Below, one piece after another: positions 33,434 to 41,010 of a stretch of DNA of 59,053 nucleotides; within the stretch, counting starts at the first letter, position 1; each line of letters starts with the position of its first letter. The notes beneath the pieces are model-generated. The model had not been told where the DNA came from, made no database searches, and was given only the letters and a program-made list of their open reading frames with translations. The DNA comes from Verrucomicrobiales bacterium (GTDB lineage: Bacteria > Verrucomicrobiota > Verrucomicrobiia > Limisphaerales > UBA9464): the NCBI GenBank assembly GCA_027488845.1, contig JAIYBC010000058.1, forward strand, positions 1-59,053, in the 5' to 3' direction. A program made the position numbers and the translations under genes.

Positions 33434-33864
33434 GCGTCGAGCTCGTCGCGGCGCTGGCCGCGTTGCCGCATGGGCCGGAGTTCCGTTTCGTGGACGCGCT
33501 CCTTTCCTTGGATCCCGGACGCTCGGGTACCGGCCAATACCGGTTGCCGGAAGACGCCGTCTTCCTGCGCGGCCATTTCCCCGGTGAACCGATCCTGCCC
33601 GGCGTCCTGCTGGTCGAGGCGGTGGCGCAGTTGGGCGGGGTCGTCGCCCAGTCGGATCCCGCGGTCGTTCCGCTCGCGGGGCTCAAGCTCGCCGGCATCC
33701 GGGCCGCGAAGATCCAGGGCACCGCGCGGCCCGGCGAGACGGTGAGGCTCGAGGCGACGGTGTCGGGCCGGATGGGCGGCCTCGTGCAGGTCGCGGGATC
33801 GGCCTCGGTGGACGGACGCCCCATCCTGCGGTGCGAACTGACCCTGGCCGGCGACGTGGTCTGA
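33430..33864 (+). CDS. FabZ/FabA-like 3-hydroxyacyl-ACP dehydratase
   Basis: 144 aa from a GTG overlapping the LolA-like gene. The hot-dog fold signature with the catalytic His is 'FLRGHFPGEPILPGVLLVEAVAQLGG', as in FabZ. It would dehydrate the 3-hydroxyacyl-ACP and leave the double bonds of a polyene, since no enoyl reductase is encoded nearby. The absence of an enoyl reductase fits a conjugated product. Confidence 0.9.
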   Translation: MSVELVAALAALPHGPEFRFVDALLSLDPGRSGTGQYRLPEDAVFLRGHFPGEPILPGVLLVEAVAQLGGVVAQSDPAVVPLAGLKLAGIRAAKIQGTARPGETVRLEATVSGRMGGLVQVAGSASVDGRPILRCELTLAGDVV

Positions 33865-33985
33865 GACCGGCTTGGTCGGACTTCCACGAATGGGGAGCCG
33901 CACGCGAAGGCGCAAAGCCGCAAAGGAACCGGAAGGGAACCGTTGCCTTGTCGGGTGAGATCCCTCTTCGCCCCGATTCGGAGGA

Positions 33986-35245
33986 TCAGCCCTCGCCCAA
34001 CAGCATCGCCCGCCAGACGTGACGTGGGCGCTTGCCGCGGCCGTCCGTCCCGAGCGCCGGTCGGTGCCACCAACGCCGTGGAACTTCCCAGGCGGACAGG
34101 TTCGACGACAGGAACGCACGCAGGTCCGAGTCCTCGATCGGTTCCCGGGTGCTGTACACCAATCCCACGGCCTCGCCCCGGCCCGTGGAATCGGGCACCC
34201 CGAAGGCGAGGCAATCCAGCACCGCGGGATGCCGGAGCGCGGCCTGTTCCACGGCGCCCGGGAACACCTTGCGCCCGGCCACGTTGATGACGTCGCCCAC
34301 GCGTCCGCGGAGCCAGAGACGTCCCTCGTCGTCGCGGTGGACGAGGTCGGAAGAGCGGTAGGTGCCGTCCGCGAGGCGGGGATCGGGTTCGGGCCAGTAG
34401 GTGGAGGCCACGGCCGGGCCGCGGACGACCAGCGTGCCGTCCTCGTCCACCGACGCCTCCACGCCCTCGAGGGGCAGGCCGACGCAGGTCGGATCGGTCC
34501 GGGGGACGTCGGATCGGTCGAAGGCGATCCCGCCGCATTCGGAGGCGCCGAGGAAGTTGTGGATCTTGAGGCCGTGCCGTTCGAAGACCTCCTGTTCCAG
34601 GGGCAGCGGCAGCGGCGCACCGGCGGAAACGGCCAGGCGCACCTGGCGCGGGATGAGATCGGCCTCGTGCCATGAGCGCCACAGCGCCGGGACCGCGGGA
34701 AGGGTGATCGATTCCCATGGGGCGGCCGCCGCGGCGACCGATCGTGGGAGCGGGGAATCGACGAGCACCAGGGGGATCCCGTGCAGCAGGAGCGGGGTCA
34801 CGAGGTTCGAGAAGCCGTAGCTGTGCGCCAACGAAAGGACGCCGAGGTTGGGCCATTCGGGCCGCAGACCCATGGTGCGGACGATCTGGTCGGCGTCGGC
34901 GGCGACCTGGGCGTCGTCGAGGGCGACGACCCTGGGGGTGCCGGTGGAACCCGAGGTGAGCTTGAGCAGGGAGAAGCCGGGGATCGGACGGGGCAGAACG
35001 GGGGCGGACTGTCCGGGTTCGAGGGGGCAGATCGGGAGCCCCGCGCGCCACGCCCGGAGCACCGCGAGGAGGAAGCCGACGTCACGGCCCTGCGGGTGGG
35101 AAAGTCCTTCGGAGGCGGATGCGGGCGCGGCGTCGGCTTCGGCCTCGAGTTCGGAGAAGGTCCAGGAACGGCCCGAGGTGGCGTCGTGGACCGCCAACCT
35201 CGTGGCATTCCTCCGGGCGGTCTCGCGCCATCGATTCTCCAGCAT
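33986..35245 (-). CDS. AMP-dependent acyl/aryl ligase
   Basis: 419 aa. The adenylate-forming fold is shown by the A3 loop 'LLKLTSGSTGTPR', 'NFLGASECGG' (A5-like) and 'YRSSDLVHRDDEGRLWLRGRVGD' (A7/A8). The C-terminal subdomain is present ('VINVAGRKVFPGAVEQAALRHPAV', 'GTDGRGKRPR'). It is short at the N-terminus compared with 500-aa ligases, as aryl-polyene ligases often are. It would load an aromatic or fatty acid starter onto the ACP. Divergent from the lipoprotein gene at 35285 with 39 bp between start codons. Confidence 0.85.
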   Translation of the reverse strand: MLENRWRETARRNATRLAVHDATSGRSWTFSELEAEADAAPASASEGLSHPQGRDVGFLLAVLRAWRAGLPICPLEPGQSAPVLPRPIPGFSLLKLTSGSTGTPRVVALDDAQVAADADQIVRTMGLRPEWPNLGVLSLAHSYGFSNLVTPLLLHGIPLVLVDSPLPRSVAAAAAPWESITLPAVPALWRSWHEADLIPRQVRLAVSAGAPLPLPLEQEVFERHGLKIHNFLGASECGGIAFDRSDVPRTDPTCVGLPLEGVEASVDEDGTLVVRGPAVASTYWPEPDPRLADGTYRSSDLVHRDDEGRLWLRGRVGDVINVAGRKVFPGAVEQAALRHPAVLDCLAFGVPDSTGRGEAVGLVYSTREPIEDSDLRAFLSSNLSAWEVPRRWWHRPALGTDGRGKRPRHVWRAMLLGEG

Positions 35246-35284
35246 TGCGGACGCTCTTTGCCCGTCGATAGCGTCCCGACGCAA

Positions 35285-36097
35285 GTGCGAATCCCCCTTC
35301 CATGGCGAGCGCGCGGGTTGGCGGGATCCCTCCTCGGACTCCTGCTGCTCCTCGCCGCGGGATGCGCCCATCGGGGCCCGGCCGGTCCGGGTCCGCTGCT
35401 TTTCCCCCGCGACACCCTGGCCATCACCAACGAGACGCACTGGGTGTACGAGATCGATTCCGTCGCCGGCACGCAGCGTTCGGTGCGACGCGATCCGCCG
35501 CCGACGTATGCGCTCCGCTGCTTCGTCCTCGCGCGGACGGTGAAGCAGTTCCACCTGCACGCCACGTTCGATCCCAACGGGCCGGCGCCGGACGCGGTCC
35601 AAGCCCGGCGGTTGGTCCGGAAGGTGGTCTCAAGGAGTCCCCGGACCGCGAGTGAGCCGGAGGAACGGATCCGCATCCCGGGCCATCCGGGACTTCACGG
35701 ATTCAGCGCCGCCTGGCCGCGCGTCTTCCAGGAGGAGTGCGGCGGCGCCTGGCACAGCTACGTGCAACGGGGACACTGGCGGATGATCCTGCCATTCGGA
35801 CGCGAAGGCCAACGGCGTGAGGCCGAGGCGTTGGCCCAGGGCGTGCGCGAAGGCCGTGCACCGGTGGTCCACCTGGTGGACTTCCCGCGGTTGCGCATGA
35901 ACCACGCGGTCGTCTTCATGGACGTGTCGGAGTCCGACGGGGATTTCCGCTTCACCGCCTACGATCCGAACAGTCCGGACCAGCCTGTCACGCTCCGGTT
36001 CGACGGACGGAACGGCCGGTTCGAGATGCAGCCGGTGGCCTACTTCCTCGGCGGACCGGTCTCGGCCTACGAGGTCTATTGCCGCGGATTCCGGTGA
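35285..36097 (+). CDS. lipoprotein with C39/BtrH-like C-terminal features
   Basis: 270 aa from a GTG that gives a signal peptide with lipobox 'LLAAGC'. The mature part includes 'EECGGAWHSYVQRGHWRMILPFG', 'RLRMNHAVVFMDV' and 'TAYDPNSPDQPVTLRFD', an arrangement of Cys, His and an Asp-containing YDPN strand that recalls papain-like C39/BtrH-type domains. The similarity is weak and by eye only. It lies at the end of the aryl-polyene-like block, divergent from the AMP ligase gene, so it may be part of the outer-membrane assembly of the product. Confidence 0.6.
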   Translation: MRIPLPWRARGLAGSLLGLLLLLAAGCAHRGPAGPGPLLFPRDTLAITNETHWVYEIDSVAGTQRSVRRDPPPTYALRCFVLARTVKQFHLHATFDPNGPAPDAVQARRLVRKVVSRSPRTASEPEERIRIPGHPGLHGFSAAWPRVFQEECGGAWHSYVQRGHWRMILPFGREGQRREAEALAQGVREGRAPVVHLVDFPRLRMNHAVVFMDVSESDGDFRFTAYDPNSPDQPVTLRFDGRNGRFEMQPVAYFLGGPVSAYEVYCRGFR

Positions 36098-36170
36098 CCC
36101 GGACGGAGCTGACGGATGGGTGTTCCGGTGACGGATCGACTTCGGTTCTGTTCCGGTTCAGTGTCGACGT

Positions 36171-37823
36171 GTGACCCCCGAAGTTCCGCCACCGATCGCG
36201 ACGACGTCCCCGGTCCGGAGACCGCTTTGGAAGCGCCTGCTTTTCCTCGTGCTCAAGATCGTGGGCGGCGGCGTCGCGACGCTGGTGCTCCTGGGTTTGG
36301 TGGTGTGGTGGTTGCAGGCCACCGGACGGCTCGTCCCGCTGATCATCCGGTTCCAGGCGGCCACGGCCGGGCGCCATGGGGATCCGTTGGAGCGTCCGTG
36401 GCCCGATCCGGGACTTGCCGGGCGCAAGCGACCCGCGCTGCGGCGTGACGCCGCGGGCCTCGATTCGGGCGCGGCGTTGTACCGTCCCGACCAGGTTTGG
36501 GAGATGCGCTTGGCCTTCACGTCCGCCCAGTGGGAGGCGATGCAGCCCCGCTCCGTTCCTGCGAAGGCCGACTTCGGCCGTCGGGACGGCAAGATCCCGC
36601 TGATGAACACCAACGCGAGCCGCAACGGGCTGTTGGGAGCGGTCGGGCTGGACCTCGACTGGACCACCGCGTCGGCCGAGTTCGGCGGGATCGCCATCCC
36701 CGACGCGTCGGTCCGGTTCAAGGGCAACGGCACGTTCCTCGGGGCGATGGGCGGCGTGAAGAAGCCCCTGAAGGTGGACCTGTCGAAGTCGGCGGTGAAA
36801 TCCGTGGCCGGCGTCGGGGTCCTCAACTTCGGCAACCTTTCCGGCGACTTCTCGTGCCTCAGCGACACCCTGGCCTACGAGTTCTTCCGGGAGGCCGGGG
36901 TGCCGGCGCCGCGGACCACCTTCGCCCATGTGACCGTGTCGGTCGCGGACCGTTGGACGAACCGTCCCCACGGGCTGCACGTGATGGTGGAGAACGTGGA
37001 CGGGAACTTCCTGCGTGCGCGTCCCGGCATGGAGCGCTTCGTCCTGTTCAAGCCGGTCACCTACGGGCTGTTCCGGCACCTGGGCGACGACTGGTCGGCG
37101 TACCACCGCATCTACGACGCCAAGCACGGCCTCGACGGGGCGGCGAAGGCGCGGGTGATCGAGACGGCGCGGTTCGTGACCGAGGCGGACGACGCGGCCT
37201 TCGCGGCGAAGGTGGGCGACTTCTTCGACCTCGACGAGGTGGCGCGGTTCGTCGCGGTGAACAGCCTGATCTCCAGCTACGACGGCTTCCTCAACAACGG
37301 ACAGAACTTCCACATGTACCTGGATCCGGCCACGGGACGGTTCGGGTTCATCCCGTGGGACCTCGACCGGGCGTGGGGCGAGTTCCCGTTCATTGGAAGC
37401 CTCGAGGACAAGGAGCGGGCGTCGATCACCCGGCCTTGGGTGGCGGACAACCGTCTGCTCGAGCGCCTGTTCGCGGTGGAATCCTTCCGTTCCCTCTACC
37501 GTACCCGGCTCGAGGAGATCTTCCGGAAGCTCTGGGAACCGAAGAGGCTCGCGGTCCGTGTGGACGCCTTGGCCCCGGTGGTGCGGGAAGCGCTGGTGGA
37601 CGACTCGGACCTCCGTTTGGCCAAGTTCGAGGAGGCGGTCACCGACCAGTGGCGGGACGGTTCCGCGACCGCGACCGGACCAGGCGGGCCGGACATGAGT
37701 CCGAACCGCGGGGCGCACCAGTTGAAGCGGTTCTTCGTCCGCCGCCACGCCAGCGTCGAAGCCCAATTGGCCGGCAGGGAGGAAGGAGTGGTCTTCACAT
37801 CCCGCCAGATGCCGGGCCAATAG
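36171..37823 (+). CDS. membrane-anchored CotH-like kinase-fold protein
   Basis: 550 aa from a GTG. One N-terminal membrane helix (about 22-46) anchors an exported CotH domain. Hallmarks are 'VRFKGNGTFLGAMGGVKKPLKVDLSK', 'LHVMVENVDGNFL' and the metal-binding 'FGFIPWDLDRAWGEF' (DxD). The Asp pair and fold are those of spore-coat CotH protein kinases, and secreted relatives are frequent in Verrucomicrobia and Planctomycetes. Its target is not known. It starts 73 bp after the lipoprotein gene, so the two might be co-transcribed, although it is not a usual aryl-polyene gene. Confidence 0.8.
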   Translation: MTPEVPPPIATTSPVRRPLWKRLLFLVLKIVGGGVATLVLLGLVVWWLQATGRLVPLIIRFQAATAGRHGDPLERPWPDPGLAGRKRPALRRDAAGLDSGAALYRPDQVWEMRLAFTSAQWEAMQPRSVPAKADFGRRDGKIPLMNTNASRNGLLGAVGLDLDWTTASAEFGGIAIPDASVRFKGNGTFLGAMGGVKKPLKVDLSKSAVKSVAGVGVLNFGNLSGDFSCLSDTLAYEFFREAGVPAPRTTFAHVTVSVADRWTNRPHGLHVMVENVDGNFLRARPGMERFVLFKPVTYGLFRHLGDDWSAYHRIYDAKHGLDGAAKARVIETARFVTEADDAAFAAKVGDFFDLDEVARFVAVNSLISSYDGFLNNGQNFHMYLDPATGRFGFIPWDLDRAWGEFPFIGSLEDKERASITRPWVADNRLLERLFAVESFRSLYRTRLEEIFRKLWEPKRLAVRVDALAPVVREALVDDSDLRLAKFEEAVTDQWRDGSATATGPGGPDMSPNRGAHQLKRFFVRRHASVEAQLAGREEGVVFTSRQMPGQ

Positions 37824-37912
37824 CAGGCCCTGACAGCGGATCCTCCAGGGAACAGGAAGCGGCCGGAGGAGGGGGGGGGAATGGATTCGGAGATTCGGGC
37901 TTCGGGCTTCGG

Positions 37913-37960
37913 ATGAAGCGTTGAAGTGTTGAAGTGTTGAAGTGTTGAAGCGTTGAAGCG
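37913..37960 (+). repeat. octamer tandem repeat TTGAAGYG x6
   Basis: Six head-to-tail copies of an 8-bp unit (first copy ATGAAGCG, then TTGAAGTG x3 and TTGAAGCG x2). The reverse complement of the same unit occurs as three copies at 58910-58933, near the other end of the window. Confidence 0.9.
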
Positions 37961-37991
37961 GGGGTAAGGCCCGGAACGGGCAGCGGACAAC

Positions 37992-38040
37992 GGACAACTG
38001 GCAACGGACAACTGGCAACGGACGACAGGCAACGGACGAC
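37992..38040 (+). repeat. 14-bp tandem repeat x3.5
   Basis: Three and a half copies of GGACAACTGGCAAC with C-terminal drift (ACGACAGG in copy 3). Adjacent to the octamer repeat. Confidence 0.9.
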
Positions 38041-38092
38041 ACCCCCCGGGCCACGGACGTGGTACGCCATGACCCGGGTGCCGTGAAATCCT

Positions 38093-39244
38093 TCAGTACT
38101 TCGCCACGCCGTGGTCGATCTCGTCGGCCCAGGCGGAGATGCCGCCCTTGACGCTCTTCACGTACTTGAAGCCCTGTTCGCGCAGGAAGCGGAGGGCCTT
38201 CATGGAGCGGACGCCACTCTTGCAGTGGATGTAGTACTGCACGTTCGGGTCGAGGTCGGTGAAACGCTGGGGAAGGGTGCTCAGCGGATGCAACGGAACG
38301 CCCTTCACGTGGGCGATCTGGTGTTCGTCGGCCTCCCGGACGTCGATGACGCGGATGCCCAGCGACGGGTTCTCCAGCGCCTTCTTCATGTCATGGACCG
38401 TGACCTCGTCGGGATTGGACCCGGGGTTGGCCGGCTCGGGAAGGACGCCGCAGAACACCTCGTAATCGATGAGCTGGGTGACGGTGGGATTGGGACCGCA
38501 GATCGGGCACTTCGGATCCTTCCGCAACTTCAGTTCGCGGAACTTCATGTCGAGGGCGTTGAAGAGCAGGAGGCGGCCGATGAGCGAGGAACCCTTGCCG
38601 AGGGCGAGCTTGAGGATCTCGGTGGCCTGGATGCAGCCGATGATGCCGGGCAGCACGCCCAGCACGCCGCCCTCGGCGCAGCTCGGGACCATGCCCGGCG
38701 GCGGGGGCTCGGGGTAGAGGCAGCGGTAGCAGGGCCCGCCGAGGTGCGGGGCGAAGACGCTGGCCTGGCCCTCGAAGCGGAAGATCGAGCCGTACACGTT
38801 GGGCTTCTTCAGCAGGACGCAGGCGTCGTTGGTGAGGTAGCGCGTGGGGAAGTTGTCGGTGCCGTCCACCACGATGTCGTAGGGCCGGATGAGGTCGAGG
38901 GCGTTGTCCGAGGTGATGCGGACCTTGTGGAGGTCGACCTCGACGTTGGGGTTGAGCGCGTGGATCGCGGCCTTTGCGGAATCGGCCTTGGACGTGCCGA
39001 CGTCGGCGTCCGAGTGCAGTATCTGCCGCTGGAGGTTGGAGTAGTCGACGGTGTCGAAGTCCACGATGCCAAGCCGGCCGATGCCGGCGGCGGCGAGGTA
39101 CATGGCGATCGGGGACCCGAGCCCGCCTGCGCCGATGCAGAGGACGGAGGTGTTGCGGATCTTGCGCTGACCCGCCATGCCGACCTCGGGAAGGATGAGG
39201 TGGCGTGAGTACCGGCGGATCTCCTCGTTGGTGAGCTCGAACAT
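38093..39244 (-). CDS. moeB: MoeB/ThiF adenylyltransferase fused to rhodanese
   Basis: 383 aa. The E1-like domain (1-250) has 'YSRHLILPEVGMAGQ', the nucleotide loop 'IGAGGLGSPIAMYLAAAGIG', 'DFDTVDYSNLQRQIL' and 'DGTDNFPTRYLTND', plus zinc Cys pairs 'CYRC' and 'CPIC'. The C-terminal rhodanese domain carries the persulfide Cys in 'YIHCKSGVRSM'. Such fusions activate ThiS, MoaD or similar ubiquitin-like sulfur carriers in thiamine, molybdopterin or cysteine synthesis. Which carrier is served cannot be told. It is the usual length for the fused type. Confidence 0.9.
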   Translation of the reverse strand: MFELTNEEIRRYSRHLILPEVGMAGQRKIRNTSVLCIGAGGLGSPIAMYLAAAGIGRLGIVDFDTVDYSNLQRQILHSDADVGTSKADSAKAAIHALNPNVEVDLHKVRITSDNALDLIRPYDIVVDGTDNFPTRYLTNDACVLLKKPNVYGSIFRFEGQASVFAPHLGGPCYRCLYPEPPPPGMVPSCAEGGVLGVLPGIIGCIQATEILKLALGKGSSLIGRLLLFNALDMKFRELKLRKDPKCPICGPNPTVTQLIDYEVFCGVLPEPANPGSNPDEVTVHDMKKALENPSLGIRVIDVREADEHQIAHVKGVPLHPLSTLPQRFTDLDPNVQYYIHCKSGVRSMKALRFLREQGFKYVKSVKGGISAWADEIDHGVAKY

Positions 39245-39338
39245 ACGAAAGGGCGTGAGGCTAGGGCGTGCCGGTGGACCGGCAAAAGGAAAGTTTGGAG
39301 GGCTTGGCCGGCCGACGACGGGACGATAGCGTCGGGGA

Positions 39339-39605
39339 ATGGAAACACCGTCCTCCGCACTGGCCGGCTGGACCCCGGAGCAGATCGCCCAGGGGAAGCG
39401 TTGGGTGCAGACGTGGAAGGACGCCGGCGAGGCGATGCAGGAGCTGAGGGATGCCGACCTACAGGCGACAGAGACACCCAAGGCTTTGATGCAACTCGCC
39501 GGAGCCTTCGAGTCCGCCCGGTACATGGGCGCCGGTTCCCGGTTGTCCGGTCTGGTGGAGCAGCAGAGGCTTTTCCTCCGATGGCACCTCGCTTCCCGTG
39601 GATAG
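39339..39605 (+). CDS. putative antitoxin partner of the nucleotidyltransferase
   Basis: 88 aa, helical and charged ('ETPSSALAGWTPEQIAQGKRWVQTWKDAG', 'QATETPKALMQLAGAFE'). No family is recognised. It overlaps the start of the nucleotidyltransferase gene by 25 bp, the standard arrangement of a small antitoxin-like partner with an AbiEii/MNT-type protein. The function is inferred from this arrangement. Confidence 0.55.
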   Translation: METPSSALAGWTPEQIAQGKRWVQTWKDAGEAMQELRDADLQATETPKALMQLAGAFESARYMGAGSRLSGLVEQQRLFLRWHLASRG

Positions 39606-40156
39606 ACGCCGCAATCGCCGCCCAAGCGCTGTGCGAGGAGCGTGAATTCGCGTTTGCCTTCATTGGGGGCGTGGCGGTTCAACGCTGGGGTGAGCCGAGG
39701 GTGACCAAGGACATTGATCTCACCCTCTTCTGCGGTTTCGGGAACGAAGCCCCGGTCATCGAGGCATTTCTTGAACGATTCGAACCCAGGGTGCCCGATG
39801 CGGCGGGATTTGCGGAAATCAACAGGGTCCTGCTCTTGAACACGGTCGATGGGATCCCGATCGACGTGGCTCTTGGCGGGTTTCCGTTTGAGGACCAGAT
39901 GACCCGCCGCGCTCGGAAGCACGAATACCTTCCAGGAGTCTACCTCCGGATCTGCACGGCCGAGGACCTCGTGGTCATGAAGGTCTTCGCGGGTCGTCCC
40001 CACGATTGGTCGGATGTCGAACGGATCCTGATCCGGCAGAAGGGCCAAATCGACTGGACCCACATTCGGCGTGAACTCAAGCCGTTGGCCGAGCTGAAGG
40101 AAGCCCCGGAGATCCTCGATCACCTGGAGCGGCTGCGGGTGCGCTTGAAATGCTGA
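39581..40156 (+). CDS. nucleotidyltransferase toxin-like protein (AbiEii/MNT type)
   Basis: 191 aa. The nucleotidyltransferase start 'FAFIGGVAVQRWGEPRVTKDIDLTLF' has the GG and the DxD of the NTase superfamily (about residues 25-50), then 'INRVLLLNTVDGIPIDVALGGFPFED' and 'RICTAEDLVVMKVFAGRPHDWSDVERILIRQ'. The pattern matches AbiEii-like and MNT-type toxins paired with a small upstream partner, present here at 39339. The region is less GC-rich in its codon third positions than the flanking genes, which suggests recent acquisition. Toxin activity is inferred. Confidence 0.75.
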   Translation: MAPRFPWIDAAIAAQALCEEREFAFAFIGGVAVQRWGEPRVTKDIDLTLFCGFGNEAPVIEAFLERFEPRVPDAAGFAEINRVLLLNTVDGIPIDVALGGFPFEDQMTRRARKHEYLPGVYLRICTAEDLVVMKVFAGRPHDWSDVERILIRQKGQIDWTHIRRELKPLAELKEAPEILDHLERLRVRLKC

Positions 40157-40163
40157 ACCGGAA

Positions 40164-40877
40164 TCAGCGCGAACCCATCGCCATCGCCGCGATGCCCTTC
40201 GCGGCCTCGACCGGGTCCTTCGCGGCGTAGATCGGGCGGCCCACCACCAGCCAGCTCGCGCCCGCGGCCATGGCCTCGGCGGGTCCCAGGGTGCGTTTCT
40301 GGTCGTCCGACTTCTCGGCGCCGGTGCGGATCCCCGGCGTGACCAACTGCATCGACGTCGGCAGGAAGCCCCGGAGCGGGACGATCTCCAGCGGCGAACA
40401 GACCAGTCCGCGGATGCCTGCGCCGGCCGCCAGCCGGGCCAGGCGTTCGACCTGGCGGGTGACGTCGGTCTCCCCACCCAGTTCGGCCAGGGCCGAGGCA
40501 TCCATGCTGGTCAGCACCGTCACCCCGAGCACCAGCGGGGCCGGGCGACCGAGCGTCGCGGCGGTGGACTGCGCGGATTCCTCGGCGGCGCGGAGCATCG
40601 CCGAACCGCCGGAGCAGTGGACCGTCAGCATCTGGACGTCGAGCCGCACGGCGGACGCGACGGCCTTGGCCACGGTGTTCGGGATGTCGTGGAACTTGAG
40701 GTCGAGGAAGACGCTGGCGCCGGTGTCGCGCAGGCGTCGGACGAAATCCGGGCCCTCGGCGACGAAGAGCTCCTTGCCGACCTTGAAGGCCCCGACGTGT
40801 GGGGCGACGCGGCGGGCGAGGTCGAGGGCGGCGTCGGCGGCCGGCAGGTCGAGGGCGACGATGATCGGATTGCGCAC
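40164..40877 (-). CDS. pyrF: orotidine-5'-phosphate decarboxylase
   Basis: 237 aa from a GTG (VRNPIIVALDLP). The TIM-barrel active site is seen as 'VGKELFVAEGPDFV', 'VFLDLKFHDIPNTV' (catalytic K-x-x-D), 'LVVGRPIY' and 'GIRTGAEKSDDQKR'. It decarboxylates OMP to UMP in pyrimidine synthesis. Length is standard for the short bacterial form. It converges on the nucleotidyltransferase gene with a 7-bp gap and diverges from the SWIM gene with 133 bp between starts. Confidence 0.95.
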   Translation of the reverse strand: MRNPIIVALDLPAADAALDLARRVAPHVGAFKVGKELFVAEGPDFVRRLRDTGASVFLDLKFHDIPNTVAKAVASAVRLDVQMLTVHCSGGSAMLRAAEESAQSTAATLGRPAPLVLGVTVLTSMDASALAELGGETDVTRQVERLARLAAGAGIRGLVCSPLEIVPLRGFLPTSMQLVTPGIRTGAEKSDDQKRTLGPAEAMAAGASWLVVGRPIYAAKDPVEAAKGIAAMAMGSR

Positions 40878-41010
40878 GTGCGGATTGAAGCGCTCCCCGT
40901 TCCCGAGGCCAGCGGAAACCCGGCCGTCTCCGGGTGGAGGTGATTTTCCCTCCGGAGGACAGGAAGGACTTCCCATCGATGGGAGGCTTCCAGCAACCTT
41001 TCCACACCGC

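Larger units (their letters stand above)
37824..38092. other. repeat-filled intergenic region
   Basis: No gene seen. Contains an octamer tandem repeat (37913-37960) and a 14-bp tandem repeat (37992-38040) between two convergent genes. Confidence 0.7.

Noticed and set aside
37913-38040. CRISPR-like or origin iterons
   Set aside because: Units of 8 and 14 bp are contiguous without spacers, and no replication initiator gene or DnaA-box cluster is nearby.
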